A DNA stretch of 64,000 bases. Source: Galeopsis tetrahit. Lineage: Eukaryota; Streptophyta; Magnoliopsida; Lamiales; Lamiaceae. The notes beneath the pieces are model-generated. The model had not been told where the DNA came from. It saw nothing but the letters and a program-made list of their open reading frames with translations, and searched no databases. The stretch lies in the NCBI GenBank assembly GCA_963675135.1, contig OY776126.1, forward strand, positions 23,315,195 through 23,379,194. The letters are read 5' to 3'. The translations under genes and the position numbers were made by a program. Of the stretch, positions 9,936-21,053 are shown in pieces. The first letter of the stretch is position 1; every line of letters starts with the position of its first letter.

Positions 9936-10224
9936 CTTTCTTTGTCACAAGTTAAATTGTATATTTACTTTTTAAGTGTGGTTTTCTATGAGAGTTGTTT
10001 ATTAGTATTAAAAGAATAAAGTAGAGGGTATAAAAGTCTTTTGAGTAATAAAATGAATAATAAAATATTGTGAGTAATAAAGTAGAGACACCTGATGTAA
10101 TTTTGAGATATTTGAATGATGTGATTTAAAGTGAAAAAATGTTTTATTGTCAAATAAGGAAATGTACAATCTAAATTGGGACATCCATTTTTTACAAATG
10201 CACAATCTAACTTTGAGACGGGAA
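9936..10224. mobile_element. Degenerate Stowaway-like MITE
   Basis: The left end (CTTTCTTTGTCACAAGTTAA) and the right end (TTAACTT-type inverse ending GAGACGGG) form an imperfect inverted repeat around AT-rich DNA with several GAGTAATAAA words. No clean target duplication remains. Confidence 0.5.
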
Positions 10225-10387
10225 AAATATAATTTTGTGTAAATATGTAAATATTGTGAGGGCATAATTTATGAAAGAATTTTTGTTTTGTTTTATTTTT
10301 AGCGGTGTGCAAACAATTGTGAACGAACGAATAAGATAAATGTGCAAACAATTGTAGAATAGAAAAAATGACTAGTTATTATCGTTA

Positions 10388-10710
10388 GGGATGTAAACGA
10401 GCAGAGCTGAGTAGTGCTAAGCTTGAAACTCGACTCGATTGCTATACTCGAACACAGTCAAGCCTACACCTTTAATCTCTAGCTTGATTCAAAGAGAAAC
10501 TGGGTAAACCCCGATATAAAAAATATAAATTATATAATTAATGATAAATAGTAAATGTTGTATAAACTCAATTAGGTTCGCGAGTCTTTCGAGTCGAGTA
10601 TTTATGAACTTGAATCAAGTAGCTATTTGAGTAGTTTGAAACTTAACTCAATTAAATTCGAGTTAAATTAAATCTTTTTTCAGTTAAATGCAAGTGAATT
10701 GTGTGTTGGC
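10388..10710. mobile_element. hAT-like MITE relic with ACTCGA subterminal repeats
   Basis: Begins TAGGGATGTAAACGAGC, a typical hAT MITE terminus, followed by many ACTCGA/TCGAGT words (10425-10670). The opposite end and an 8-bp duplication are not recognisable. Confidence 0.5.
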
Positions 10711-10929
10711 TTGACTTTGTTAAAAAAATATAAAAAATTTACAAACGGACGAATTAAAATGATAAAATAGAAAATTTATAGATTTACCAAAGGGTATTTT
10801 TTACCTATTAATATAGGTATGATGATTTAATAAAAAAATCGATTTTAAAGGTCCAAAAATGAAATAAAATAAAAAAAGGTAAAAAAAGTTTGGGTAGAGG
10901 GGCGGGGGCTACTTTTAAGACGCGAATTT

Positions 10930-12660
10930 AAAGCGTTTCACCACAGTTTAAACCTCTTTCTTTATCCGTTGCTCTTCACATTTTACCCCCCCTCCCTCTT
11001 CCTCGTGAATCGTGCACTTTCAACCAAAAACCCTTTCACGCACCACTTACAGAGTGAGTATGCACTCTGTTTGCTTCTCGAAACAAAACAAAAAGAAAAG
11101 GTGTATAAAGGATCTGTCTCACTCACCAAATCCTTTTGAACAAAACACTATTCCTTTCCTACTTCCTCTCTCTTTGTAAGAATCAAACACCCCTTTTGCC
11201 CTATTTCTTACAACCTCATGGCTTTGCCATTCTCTCTTGCGCTACCTTTCTTAGGACCATGGGCTCTCCTCCTCCAAGGTAACACTGAAACTCTGTTTTT
11301 CTTCTTTTTACCAAGATTTTGAGATTCTTAGTGGTGGGTTCTTGATAATTTTGTGTTTTGTCTTATTTGTCTATGTGGCTGGATTTTATAAAAAAAATGC
11401 CTGCCCACAATTGATTTGGACCATTTGCAGATTTTCCAACAGAGCTTGTTTATGCATTATGTGTATTATTTGCTTCTTTTCGATTCTGTTATGTTCTTAT
11501 GCCTTTTTTGCTAAATTGTTTGAGATCCAATTTCTTTCATCCGCATTGTAATAGTGCTGTTTTTCTTGTATAAGTTGCCTCTGCATGTGTGTTTATTATT
11601 GCAAGAGATTTTTGGTGTGTAATTGAATTTCCAGAATTTGCAAGGTTAAAAAAGCTTAGACATTTCACTATTTTTATCACGTTTTAACGTTTTTCTATTA
11701 GTTGAGTCTAGGGGCAGAAAGTAATTTCAACAGTGAATTGTTCATTAAGGGTTTGTGGTCAGCAATTCAGCAGGCAATGTTGAATTCTTGAAATGCTTAA
11801 TTACTACTTTAGCATCTCAATTGCAATTGAGGCACCAAGAGATATAATAAAACCACTTGTTGAATTCGTGATTTTTTTTGCAATAGTCCAAAAGTTTATA
11901 ATGCAATTAAGTCAAAGGTCATGGCTAAAACGATGCAATAGAATTGTTAAAGATCGTGCGTCAAATAAGCCTTATTGAAATTCTGGCGAATCACGATTGA
12001 ATTGTGTAAAAAGTGTACAACTAAGTGTCTTAGGACTTTTAATGCTCCTAAATGATATTGCCTAAGTGGACAGACATTATCAATTGAAAGTAATTTTGGA
12101 GAAAAGAGAGGATACATTGATGATCCTATTACCAATCACTATCTCTTCAATTCTTTGCTTCACTTAGTCATCGATTGATCCTTTGTTCTGTTCCTTAAAC
12201 AAAGCCTAAGTAGTCTAGACATTATAATCTTTTACTAACTCTTGATTAGTTGATTAACAACTTTGCTTTGCTTGTCAACATTACGAGCCCATAAAATATC
12301 AGATAGATATACTTTACATTGATAGATAGACAATCCAAAAAAGAATATAGCAGAACATGTATTCGGATTATGAGATAATATGGTATTATGAACTCGTGCA
12401 GGTGGTTTTTTTTTTTTTTTTGATGGTGATGGTTATGCTAGTAAACTTCAGCTAATTAACTTGATTTCAAATTATTTGTGCAGGTTGCAAAACAGCAGAG
12501 GTTTGGAGCTTATCAATAACTAGATGAGTAATTTGGGGATTTAGCGAAAGATGTAGATTGACAAGAATATCATTATTGGCGCAGGGAATGAAGCCATTGG
12601 TCCGTAAACCACATGAAACATTGTAATGTATGCGGTTAGTTTTAGATTGGGATTCATATA
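10930..12660 (+). ncRNA. Probable spliced transcript with a 34-codon ORF
   Basis: A CT-rich leader (10940-11215) leads to an ATG at 11218. The first exon ends CTCCAAG at 11278 before GTAAC. A CAG acceptor precedes 12484, after a T-rich tract. Joining 11218-11278 to 12484-12527 gives a 34-residue frame whose start is hydrophobic (MALPFSLALPFLGPWALLLQ). This could be a micropeptide gene, a spliced non-coding RNA or a fragment of a larger transcription unit. I recognise no family. The intron holds nothing else obvious. The call rests on splice-site shape and leader composition alone. Confidence 0.3.
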
Positions 12661-13233
12661 TGAAACTACATCTTAGTTTTGGAGGTTTAGACTATTCTTA
12701 TTGTTCATTTGTTTGAATTCTCTCATTAATCTATCCTGATTAGCTCCATGCAAATGTGCAATGTGGTTACTCTTTTTGCTATGTCATTGACCTCACTTAT
12801 GATGTGCATTGCAATGCTTATTCTTAATTACTTAGCTAGTCATTAAGTATGTTTAAGTGCATCTCATTTAAAAAAATCATACATCACGTCAAGTACTAGA
12901 TTGATACATGCATGTATATAATCATAGATCACATTTTGCTTTTAGGAAACATCACTTCTTGAATTGAATTTTGTATTGTTAACTTTCAACATTCAACTTT
13001 AGGCCCTATAATCTGCTACAATGGGTTAGCAGTCGGCTTTGAGCTGATGTGACAACCTTTTAAAAAAATATATATAATTCTACATTGCTTCTTGTCACGT
13101 TAAAATTCAAAATTTGTACTAACATGTTTAGTTGATTATAGGGTTAAAAATTCCGTAAAATAAAGGGTTAAAAATTGAAGTTTGAAAGTTATAAGACAAA
13201 TTTTAACTTGGAGAAGTGAGGTGTTTTTAAAGT
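12661..13233. other. Spacer, nothing recognised
   Basis: AT-rich, no gene or clear repeat. It ends at the target of the next retroposon. Confidence 0.4.
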
Positions 13234-14047
13234 AAAAGGTGGGCACACTGAAATGATCCCCATAATATCGAGGTTCTCTCTCTAAAAAAAAAATTTATCA
13301 ACCTTCTCTCCTTTTCAAAAAAACCACACCGCCTACAAAACCACCCACCGCTTACTAAAACTGCCGCCCACCTTTCTGCCTCCTCAACCCACCGCTCTGT
13401 TCGTAGCGCCACCGCACTTTCATCACCGTCTCGCTTAATTTCTTTTGTCTCCAGAGCATCTAGTGGGGTTAGGAGTTTCTTTTTAAATTTTTAGTTGGGA
13501 TCAATGGATAGATTCTCCTTGGCGGCGCTACGGTGATCGATCAGGCGAGTCTTCCGTTGATCCCATTTATTTTTCTGTATTTATTTTTCCCGTGTTTTGA
13601 TTGTTTTCCTTTTATTTTTTTGTATTTCCCTTACTGCTTCCTTAGATGTTTTTACCTTAATTTTGCGTATTTCTGTTGGCGGTTTCTCTAACTCTTCTGC
13701 GTTTACGCGGCCTGCTTCCTTTTGGGACTCCCTTTGGTATCTGCTTTCCCTCTTTTGGGATTTGGTGATGTTTGGATGAAGATTTTGGCGCTCGGTGTTT
13801 CTTTGTCCTTATATTTTTATCTTTAGTTTTCTTGAGCTGTTGATACCTTAGTGTGGGGCATCTCGATTCGAGAAATGGAGATCTGTGCTTTTTTAGTGGA
13901 CAAAGTTTTCACTCGTTTTATTACTTCCTCACGATTGGAGGTGACAACGACGCCTACTGTCTCGGTTTGAAGATCTTGATTTTGTAATTGTTGTATCACT
14001 AATCTTTGTAACCACTTCAAAAAAAAAAAAAAAAAAGGTGGGCACAC
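13234..14047 (+). mobile_element. Poly-A retroposon with 15-bp TSD
   Basis: AAAAGGTGGGCACAC flanks the insertion at 13234-13248 and 14033-14047, the right copy following an A run. The 784-bp body has no long ORF. It contains a hairpin GGGATCAAtGG...CCGTTGATCCC (13498-13567) and a tail near 13960-14020. A related copy lies at 55.58-56.19 kb with the same hairpin and the same tail words. TSD and poly-A indicate LINE-type mobilisation in trans. It may be a SINE-like family or a derivative built from LINE ends. Confidence 0.85.
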
Positions 14048-14497
14048 AAAGTCACAAACAAAGAAAATAGTGAAAATATAACTTTTTGTCACTTTTTGAG
14101 GTGTTTTCATATTTGGCCATCTACATTTAGTTACTATCAAAATTGATAGTGATGTTAGTCAATCTGTAATTGACTAACTAAGAGGTTAAAGAATTCCAAA
14201 AAAAAAAAAAAAATTGACATCTCATTCAAAAAAATCAAATCTGAAAAAAAAAAGTACAAAAGGATAATTTTCAACCACATAAATACAATAATTATTTCTT
14301 TTGTCCACTACACACCATAATTACTTCTTTTGTCCACTACACACCATAATTATTTCTTTTGTCCTTGCTTGTCCCTTGTGATAAACCATTAATTCATTGC
14401 TCCATTGCCGCTGTAAGTAGCTAGGTTTGACATAGTAATGTAAATCACTGCTACTTTCATAATAATTGGACAGTGTACCTTTGAGTGAGTTGAAGCT
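14048..14497. other. Spacer
   Basis: No gene. A short unit containing TTCTTTTGTCCACTACACACCATAATTA-type words is repeated about three times at 14295-14360. Confidence 0.45.
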
Positions 14498-14505
14498 CTC
14501 ACACA

Positions 14506-15331
14506 TAGGGCTGAGCAAAAACCGAAGAAAATCGAGCCGAACCGAATCGAAATATGAATTCGGTTCGGTTTTTCGGTTTCGGTTTTCATTTTTCTTAGAT
14601 TTCGGTATTCGGTTTCGGTTCGATTTTATTACCAAAAAGTTCGATTAACCGAAAATCGAACCGAAATTGGGTGACGTATAAATACCCTAACCCTAATTTC
14701 ATTTATCCTAATTCATTTCATTCCTATTCAACCCCCTTCCTATTCTGTGCCGCACCGACATTCAATCACTCCACCTCATTCTTCATTCTTGTCCAGCAAC
14801 AGAAGTCACGGCCGCCGGCACACACACCCACCGGCGCACAGCCGCACATCACGTGAAAGTTTTTCTGGTTTGAATTATATTTTGTTAGTAAGATTATCTT
14901 CAGTGTTGTAGAACATGTGAAATTGAGATTTTATAAATTGTCCATTAGCAATTGAAATGTTATTATCAACACTGTTTTCGCATAGTGGGTAATTTTCCAA
15001 CATAAATTAGGAGTATCAGCTTTCAGTCGATGATAATCCTCACTGTTCCCTTCTTCCAAAAATTGTCCTCACCATTTTAAATTAGACTATATTTGGGGTT
15101 AATATTTGAATAATTTGAACTGTTTGGATTGTTATTTAAAATTTCATAATTGTTAGGTATATTTCGGTTTTTATTTCGGTTTTCGGTTTATTACCGAAAT
15201 CGAACCGAATAATTCGGTTCGGTTATTTTTGGTTTTACCCTTCCGTGGTTCGGTTTCGGTTAATTATAATGAAATTCGGTTCGGTTCCTCAATTTCGGTT
15301 CGGTTCGGTTTGGTTGCGTTGCACACCCCTA
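14506..15331. mobile_element. Non-autonomous hAT element (Ds-like), 826 bp
   Basis: Ends are TAGGGCTGAGCAAAAACCGA and its imperfect inverse (...GTTGCACACCCCTA). CTCACACA flanks both sides (14498-14505, 15332-15339), the 8-bp duplication of hAT transposition. Both ends are packed with CGGTTCGGTTT/AACCGAA subterminal repeats. The end sequences and parts of the inner sequence (for example 15090-15300) match the 3.6-kb hAT at 38855-42454, which has a transposase gene. This copy lacks that gene, so it looks like an internal-deletion derivative of the same family. Confidence 0.93.
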
Positions 15332-15353
15332 CTCACACACATGTTTATTGGTA

Positions 15354-16018
15354 GGGTGTGTCTCTTGTGCACTCAAGTACATGGTGTACTTGAGTGGACT
15401 TTGACTGGTCAACTGTTGACCGTTGACCGGTCAAATTTTGACTTTTTTTTTAAATTTTTTTTTTCGATTTTTTATACATAAAATTTACATTTTTCAATGT
15501 TATTTTCAGCTATATTAACATATACTTTTCAGTTATAATATCATACACTTTTCAGTTATAATAATATACACTTTTCATTAATATATAACTTACACTTTTC
15601 AGTTATAATCATTAATAGATCATACACTTTTCATTTATAATAACATACACTTTTCATTAATATATAACTTACACTTTTCATTAATAGATCATACACTTTT
15701 CAGTTATAATAACATACAATTTTCAGTTATAATAACATACATTTTTCATTAATATAACATACACTTTTAAGTTATAATACTCCAACATACACTTTTCATT
15801 AAAAACAATGTTGCACTTTTCAATATAGTAACATACACTTTTCATTTAAAAAATAAAGATGCACTTTTCAATATACTAACATACACTTTTTCAAAAAAAA
15901 AAATCGAAAAAAAATCGCAAAAAAAAAAGGTCAAAGTTTGACCGTTGACCGATCAACAGTTGACTAGTTAAAGTCCACTCAAGTACATCATGTACTTGAG
16001 TGTATACAAGACTTTGGC
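15354..16018. mobile_element. Mutator-like MITE, 665 bp, long TIRs
   Basis: Inverted arms of about 80-90 bp carry CACTCAAGTACATGGTGTAC, GACTGGTCAACTGTTGACCG and T/A runs. Outside them, TTATTGGTA (15345-15353) and TTATCGGTA (16019-16027) are a 9-bp duplication with one mismatch. Long TIRs plus a 9-bp TSD indicate the Mutator superfamily. The core is an array of ACACTTTTCA(G)TTATAATA words (15490-15890). No coding capacity. It lies only 14 bp beyond the TSD of the hAT element at its left. Confidence 0.82.
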
Positions 16019-16027
16019 TTATCGGTA

Positions 16028-16900
16028 AAGACACACTTGAAAAAGCATTGAAGTACATAATCATCCGAACCACTGGGAATGATTTCTCTTTACAAACCAG
16101 TTTTTTTCATCCAAGTAATGCCTTCTTAACTGCAAGCCTCAAAATCCATCTTTTTTTATGTTAAATTTAGTTGTTCTAGCGGCTGACCACAATGCCTTCT
16201 TAACTTAACTTGCAAACCTAAAAAACCATTTTTTTTTATGTTACTGTGATGTGAGAGTGTTATACACAAAATTTGTTATCTGGATTAGAGAATAGACTCA
16301 TGCTGGGATCAACTTTTTTTCTTTTCTTGTCACTCATGTATCAAACCCAATATCATTATATAACAATGTTAGAAACCACTCTCAAATATCTTTGGTTTCA
16401 CTCTCAACCAATGCATATGCAACTAAGAACAAATTGTTGTTGTGCAATTTAATTAACCCAAACATATAAGCCATCAGATATTATTTGAGATTTAGTTTTA
16501 GCCACACGTCAATAATATTAATTAATTAAAAAAATTGTAATTTAGGGAAAGGAATTAAAAGATGGGAGATGAGTGTTATTTTTTTTTTCTTAAAATTCTT
16601 TAAGAGATTTTATGCTCAAAACTCTTTTTTCCGTTAGTCAATGACAGACTGACATAGTGACTAAATGTGGATGACTAAATCTGAAAAGAAGTAAACTTCG
16701 ATGATCAAAAGTGATATTTTCCCAAAAAAATATTAGAAATTAATATATAATAATTAATCCACCACCTTTTTACATGTTTGAATTTTAGATGAGATACAAT
16801 TTTTTTATGTTATTAGAGCCATAAGACTCGTGTTCACACGTCTTGAGTTCGATTTTTGTTGAAAGCAATTTCATCCATCTAAAAATTGTCAACTCGTTGG
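16028..16900. other. AT-rich spacer
   Basis: No gene. A short direct repeat containing CAATGCCTTCTTAACT recurs near 16110 and 16190. Confidence 0.4.
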
Positions 16901-17388
16901 CCCATGAGTGAGGGAGAGTATTAAAAGTAATTGATACGTCGGGTTTGAACACTCAACAATTTACCAAAATGCCCTTGAGTCACCGACAATAAATGACTTG
17001 CTGCAATGCTGCCACGTAGCTCACGATGCTCTGGAAAACCTGCAAAACACGCCGGAGATAGCTCACGAACGCTGGAGGGGTCTCCGACGCGGGAACTCCA
17101 ACGCTGAAGTTAGAAAATCGGTGATCGCCAAAGTAAAGGTGTTCAGAGAACAGTCGCTCGAGGGTGAGACCGTTCTCCACAGATGCAAGGACATGCTCAA
17201 ATATGTATGCACGCGTGTTAAGTGTACTCAAATGTGAAATTATGGGTAGCATCAAGTCCTTGCAATACAATTAGTCCATGGCCTCAACTCATGCTCTTCA
17301 ATTCAACCGATCCATCATTATTTCATCATGCTACCATACTCAACACCCTTGGATCCAATTGGCGCATTTTCAAATACAAAAAATATGT
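16900..17388. mobile_element. Probable LTR-retroelement remnant
   Basis: The 16980-17240 segment (ACGCCGG, GGGTCTCCGACGCG, AACTCCAACGCTGAAGTTAG) resembles R/U5 stretches common in plant gypsy LTRs. It continues after the two TIR insertions (18647-18698 and 19615-19680). No ends were identified. Confidence 0.35.
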
Positions 17389-17529
17389 TACTAAATGGGC
17401 GCGGTTATAGACACCCACCGACCTATTGAGGACACCCACGCGATGTGGACACACACAGTTCGGATGAGGACACCCACGTGTAAAACTCTAAAATACCCCT
17501 CCCTCTCTAAACCCTAATTAAAACATTTC

Positions 17530-17965
17530 TGCATCATTTTACACCCACCCCCTTCCCTTCCCCTTCCCTCCCAAGCAGCCCCACGACCTTTCCACGCCCA
17601 AGCGGCGCCGCCGTCCTCTTCCTGCGTCTGCAGCGCCGCCGCCCTCTTCCTGCGTCTGCAGCGCCGCCGCCTCTTCGCCTCCCAAGCCAAGCACGCCGGT
17701 AGCCGCCTTAAAGAAGGATGCGGCCGTCCCCCGATTCCCTCCCGCGCCGTCGCCGCCTTAAAGAAGGACGCGGCCGCCGTCGCCCCTTCTCCAAGCGACG
17801 CGGCCGCGACGTTGAAGAAGAAGCCAAGCGGCGGGCGACCGTTCGCCCCTCCTCCCTCGTTCTCTCCTCCTCCCTGTTTCAAGAAGACGGCGACCGACAC
17901 CGTTCGAGGGCTGTCGCCGGCGCCCACCTGCAAAGAATATCTTTCTCCCCTCGCCGCCGCTCGTT
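17530..17965 (+). other. GC-rich coding-like cargo within the TIR element
   Basis: Composition switches sharply to GC-rich with repeated GCCGCC and a duplicated CTTCCTGCGTCTGCAGCGCC unit. A plus-strand frame (17718-18287) is rich in Arg/Pro/Ser and ends in the tandem repeats. It looks like a captured piece of a host 5' exon or CpG-rich first exon. The origin is not recognised. Confidence 0.4.
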
Positions 17966-18009
17966 TCAGGTAAGATTAGGATTTTTTAAAATTTTAGGAA
18001 AATTAGGGT

Positions 18010-18262
18010 TTTGGAAAAAAAATCGAACATATTGCCTTTGTTTTGGAAAAAAATTCGAACATTTTGTGTTTGTTTTGGAAAAACTTTCGAACAACTTGTG
18101 TTTGTTTTGGGATATATTTCGAACAAAATGTTGGATTTTTTTTGAAAAATTTTCGAACATTTTGTTTTTGTTTTGGAAAAATTTTCGAACATTTTGTGTT
18201 TGTTTTGAAATTTTTTTCGAACATTTTGTGTTTGTTTTGGAAAATATTTCGAACATTTGTTC
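18010..18262 (+). repeat. Tandem array, about 36-39 bp unit
   Basis: Seven degenerate copies of a unit containing TTTGTTTTGGAAAA and TTTCGAACATTTTG. It lies inside the TIR element. Confidence 0.85.
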
Positions 18263-18706
18263 GATTTTTTTTTTCGTACAAATTTAAGTTGTTTTGGTAT
18301 CTTTTTTGAACATATTGCTTTTGTTCACTAAAAAATTTCGGACATGTTAACTTAGTTTTGTTAAATTTTTTTTAATCAAACTGTTGTTGCTTGAGTTTTT
18401 TTTTTTTTTTTCATGTCAAAATAGTATGTTGGTGAATGATGATAACGGGATTGATTTTGGCACAGAGATGGTGGTGGTGGCATCCTGGTGGGGACGATAA
18501 AATGGGGTGGGTGTACTCATCTTCGTGTTTTTTAAATTTTTTACAGAAAGGGTATAAATGACATTTTACATGTCATTTAAGTTGAAAAATTTGTCTGGTA
18601 GGTGTACTCAATAAGTTGGTGTGTGTATAACCGCGCCCTACTAAATATTGGACCACTTATCCAGCTAGTCCTTTTGGAGCCTCAAGATCAGTATCAAAAT
18701 ATGGAA

Positions 18707-19606
18707 GGGTCTGATTATTTACACCTCCATTTCGGTTTAGAACACTCCCCCAATTGATGTACCCCCTAAAATTTGTCAGGATGGATGCACCCCCTTAAAT
18801 TATTTTAAATACCCTTTTATCTAAAAAAACTATCTACTAAACACACCCCACTCCCAAAAACCCTATTTTTTCCTCATTCTCCTTCTTCCTCTTTCTTTTC
18901 TCCTTCTCCTTCCCCACCTGCACTGCCCTCTCTCCCCCTCCCCCCTCCACCACTCCTCTCTCCCCCCAAATTGTAGCCCCACTCCCTCCCGTCTGGAGAA
19001 AAGAAAAAAAAAAACTATCTCCTTACCTGCTCCCACCCACTTACCCCTCGCCCCCACCCCCTACCCCCAATTGACGTCGCCAAGGGCTCTCCAACTAACA
19101 GCAGCAACAACCAACATGTATGTTTTTTTTCTTTTCTTTGATAAATCAGGGTCGGCTCTATACATTCTCGTTGATACATTGTTGTCGATCTAAAATGGTT
19201 GAATTATTTTTCTCGACCAACAATTGTCGACCATATTCACTCTCGTCGACACCCAATTTGTCGACGAGAATGAATATGCTCGACACTGGTTTGTCGAAAA
19301 TAAAAAAAAAAATTGAAAATTTTCTAAGTTCCTTATTTTTTTTTTTTTGTGGTGAATTTTTTTTGTTTGGTGTTTGGTGGTGGTGGTGGCGGCGACGATG
19401 GTGGTGGTGGCAGGGTAAAATTAGATTTAGGGTTTAAAGGTGAATGAGGGGTGCAGTTAGTAACAAGGGTGTAGTTAGTAACACGGGTGCATTTAGTAGT
19501 GTAATATGACTTAAATGGTATTTTTAGTTTTTTACATTATTATTATATTATTAAACTGATAGGGAGAGTGTTCTAAACTAAAATGGAGGTGTAAATAGTC
19601 AGACCC
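18707..19606. mobile_element. TIR element, 900 bp
   Basis: The left end starts GGGTCTGATTATTTACACCT and the right end is its inverse, the TIRs being about 45 bp. ATATGGAA is duplicated at 18699-18706 and 19607-19614. The interior has CT-rich DNA, a GTCGA-rich block (19150-19300) and a GGTGGTGGC patch. It shares this plan with the fragment at 8990-9345 and lies 68 bp from the element at 17397-18638. No coding sequence. The superfamily is unresolved (8-bp TSD). Confidence 0.9.
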
Positions 19607-19679
19607 ATATGGAATCTCAAAAGCCAATGATTCAAGCGGCCCGGCCCAGATGGTCGATAAATAGTTTAAATTCTGGTGG

Positions 19680-20070
19680 GTAGTTGATAAAAAAATGTGT
19701 AATGAGTGGAGTGTTGAGGAGCAATTTTGTAAATTTTTATGAATAGAGTAAAATAAATTATTTGATTGAGTGTTTAATTAATTATATTTTGTTTAAATAT
19801 GTGAATATTGTGAGGGCACGATATTTAAAGAAATTTTATTTTTGAGATGTTTAAACGTTTGTTAGACGGACCAATAAGGAAGATGTACAAAAAATTATGA
19901 AATAAATGAAGTATATGTATTTTTACTTGAATAGTGAAATTCGAATATTAAATTTTGAACTAAAACGCGACTAGGAACTTAACATCCAACATCCTAGGAA
20001 ATCCAGAACAAACAAGGCCGAAATTAGTTGTCTCTTAAGTTTGAAGGCCCAAGAACGAGTTCAATAAAAT
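19680..20070. other. Spacer with a dispersed AT-rich repeat
   Basis: AATATTGTGAGGGCA and flanking DNA (about 19725-19880) also occur at about 9880-10345, so this is another partial copy of a dispersed element. No gene. Confidence 0.5.
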
Positions 20071-20167
20071 AAGCCCACAAAGCCCAAACCAGTTAACCTA
20101 ATTCATATACAGCCTTAACGGGCCTGTTGCTAGGGTTTTATCTCTCTCATTATTACCCTATATAATC
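20071..20167 (+). promoter_or_regulatory. Promoter of the snoRNA cluster
   Basis: AAGCCCA repeats and GGGCC (20120-20124) are site II-type elements. CTAGGGTTTT (20130-20139) is a telobox and CTATATAAT (20159-20167) a TATA box. Telobox plus site II plus TATA is the usual pattern of plant snoRNA and ribosomal-protein promoters. A CT-rich leader follows, then a possible splice donor near 20281 (TCTAG|GTAATT). Confidence 0.75.
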
Positions 20168-20315
20168 CCTCTCTTCCTTCTCTACTTCAGCAACCGTACC
20201 CTCCTCTGCTGCTTCATCTACCTGTTCAACTCTAACCCTCTCTTCCGCCAGATCCACCTTCTTCTATTTTGAAAAAATCTAGGTAATTTTATTGTAATGA
20301 ATTAGTTTATTTATT

Positions 20316-20394
20316 CTGCTGTGAAGAAAATCATTGTGACCCTAGACGCTTGTCGTCGGTGACGGTGCACAACCCTCTAAGAAGTTCTGAGCAG
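20316..20394 (+). ncRNA. Box C/D snoRNA, family A copy 1
   Basis: Terminal stem CTGC/GCAG, box C GTGAAGA (one mismatch to RUGAUGA) and box D CTGA at 20387-20390. The 14 bases before box D, CCCTCTAAGAAGTT, are antisense to the conserved 18S rRNA sequence AACTTCTTAGAGGG. This predicts 2'-O-methylation of the U five bases from box D, the region served by human U61 as I recall it. Confidence 0.85.
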
Positions 20395-20469
20395 TTCCAT
20401 TTATTTTATCTTTTTCTTGATTTTATTTTTAATTGTCTGCAATTAAAGGAATATTTCATTATTTTTTTG

Positions 20470-20551
20470 GCGAAGTGACGATGAAATTCATTGTTTGTCA
20501 ATCCACTGATTTAAGTGATGTTAAAATTGAATCCCGACAGGTTCTGATCGC
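20470..20551 (+). ncRNA. Box C/D snoRNA, family B copy 1
   Basis: Stem GCGA/TCGC, box C GTGACGA, internal D' CTGA (in ATCCACTGATTT) and C' GTGATGT, box D CTGA at 20544-20547. The D' guide TTTGTCAATCC is antisense to 18S GGATTGACAGA (one G:U pair). The target of the D guide (GAATCCCGACAGGTT) is not recognised. Confidence 0.85.
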
Positions 20552-20646
20552 TTTTTTTAATTATTATAAATATGAAATATATGTAATTATATGATTTTGA
20601 CACCTGAATTTGGATAAATTAATTTTTGATTATGTAGATTTATTTT

Positions 20647-20731
20647 GTGGCGTATGATGAAGATACTTTGCATGGGTAATTTGCATCTGAATTTAATTAT
20701 GATGCTAATCATCTTGGAGAACTGATGCCGC
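20647..20731 (+). ncRNA. Box C/D snoRNA, family C copy 1
   Basis: Stem GTGGC/GCCGC, box C ATGATGA, D' CTGA, C' ATGATGC, box D CTGA at 20722-20725. The D' guide TGGGTAATTTGC is antisense to the conserved 18S sequence GCAAATTACCCA. The D guide (AATCATCTTGGAGAA) has no target I can name. Confidence 0.85.
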
Positions 20732-20821
20732 TATTTCTAAATTCGAATTTTATATGCCATTTTCCATGCTTAAAATCTTCAAATTGTCTGCAATATTAAA
20801 AATATATTTCATTAAAATTTT

Positions 20822-20903
20822 GCGAGGTGACGATGAAATTCATTGTCTGTCAATCCACTGATTTAAGTGATGTCAAAATTGAATCCCGACAGGTTCTGAT
20901 CGC
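20822..20903 (+). ncRNA. Box C/D snoRNA, family B copy 2
   Basis: Same stem, boxes and guides as copy 1 at 20470. Here the D' guide reads GTCTGTCAATCC, a perfect 12-base antisense match to 18S GGATTGACAGAC. Confidence 0.88.
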
Positions 20904-20968
20904 TTTTTTAATTATATTGTTTGACATCTGAATTTGAATAAATTAATTTTGATTATATAGATTTTTTT

Positions 20969-21053
20969 GCGGCGTAGGATGAATAAGTTTTGCATGGGTA
21001 ATTTGCATCTGAATTTATTTATGATGCTAATCATCTTGGAGACCTGATGCTGC
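20969..21053 (+). ncRNA. Box C/D snoRNA, family C copy 2
   Basis: Stem GCGGC/GCTGC (with a G:U pair), box C AGGATGA, D' CTGA after the guide TGGGTAATTTGC, box D CTGA at 21044-21047. It differs from copy 1 mainly outside the guides. Confidence 0.83.

Larger units (their letters stand above)
17397..18638. mobile_element. TIR element, 1242 bp, with GC-rich cargo
   Basis: Terminal inverted repeats of about 40 bp start GGGCGCGGTTATAGACACCC at the left and are mirrored at the right (...GTGTATAACCGCGCCC). TACTAAAT flanks both ends (17389-17396, 18639-18646). Inside lie a strongly GC-rich segment (17530-17960), a tandem repeat block (18010-18262) and a CTTCGTG tail. The 8-bp duplication suggests hAT, but the GGG... 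termini are not typical, so a Mutator relative is possible. No transposase is visible. Confidence 0.88.

Noticed and set aside
17718..18309. Plus-strand frames of 189 and 88 codons
   Set aside because: Arg-rich GC cargo running into FEHFVFVLE-type repeats that come from the tandem array. No domain; not called as genes.
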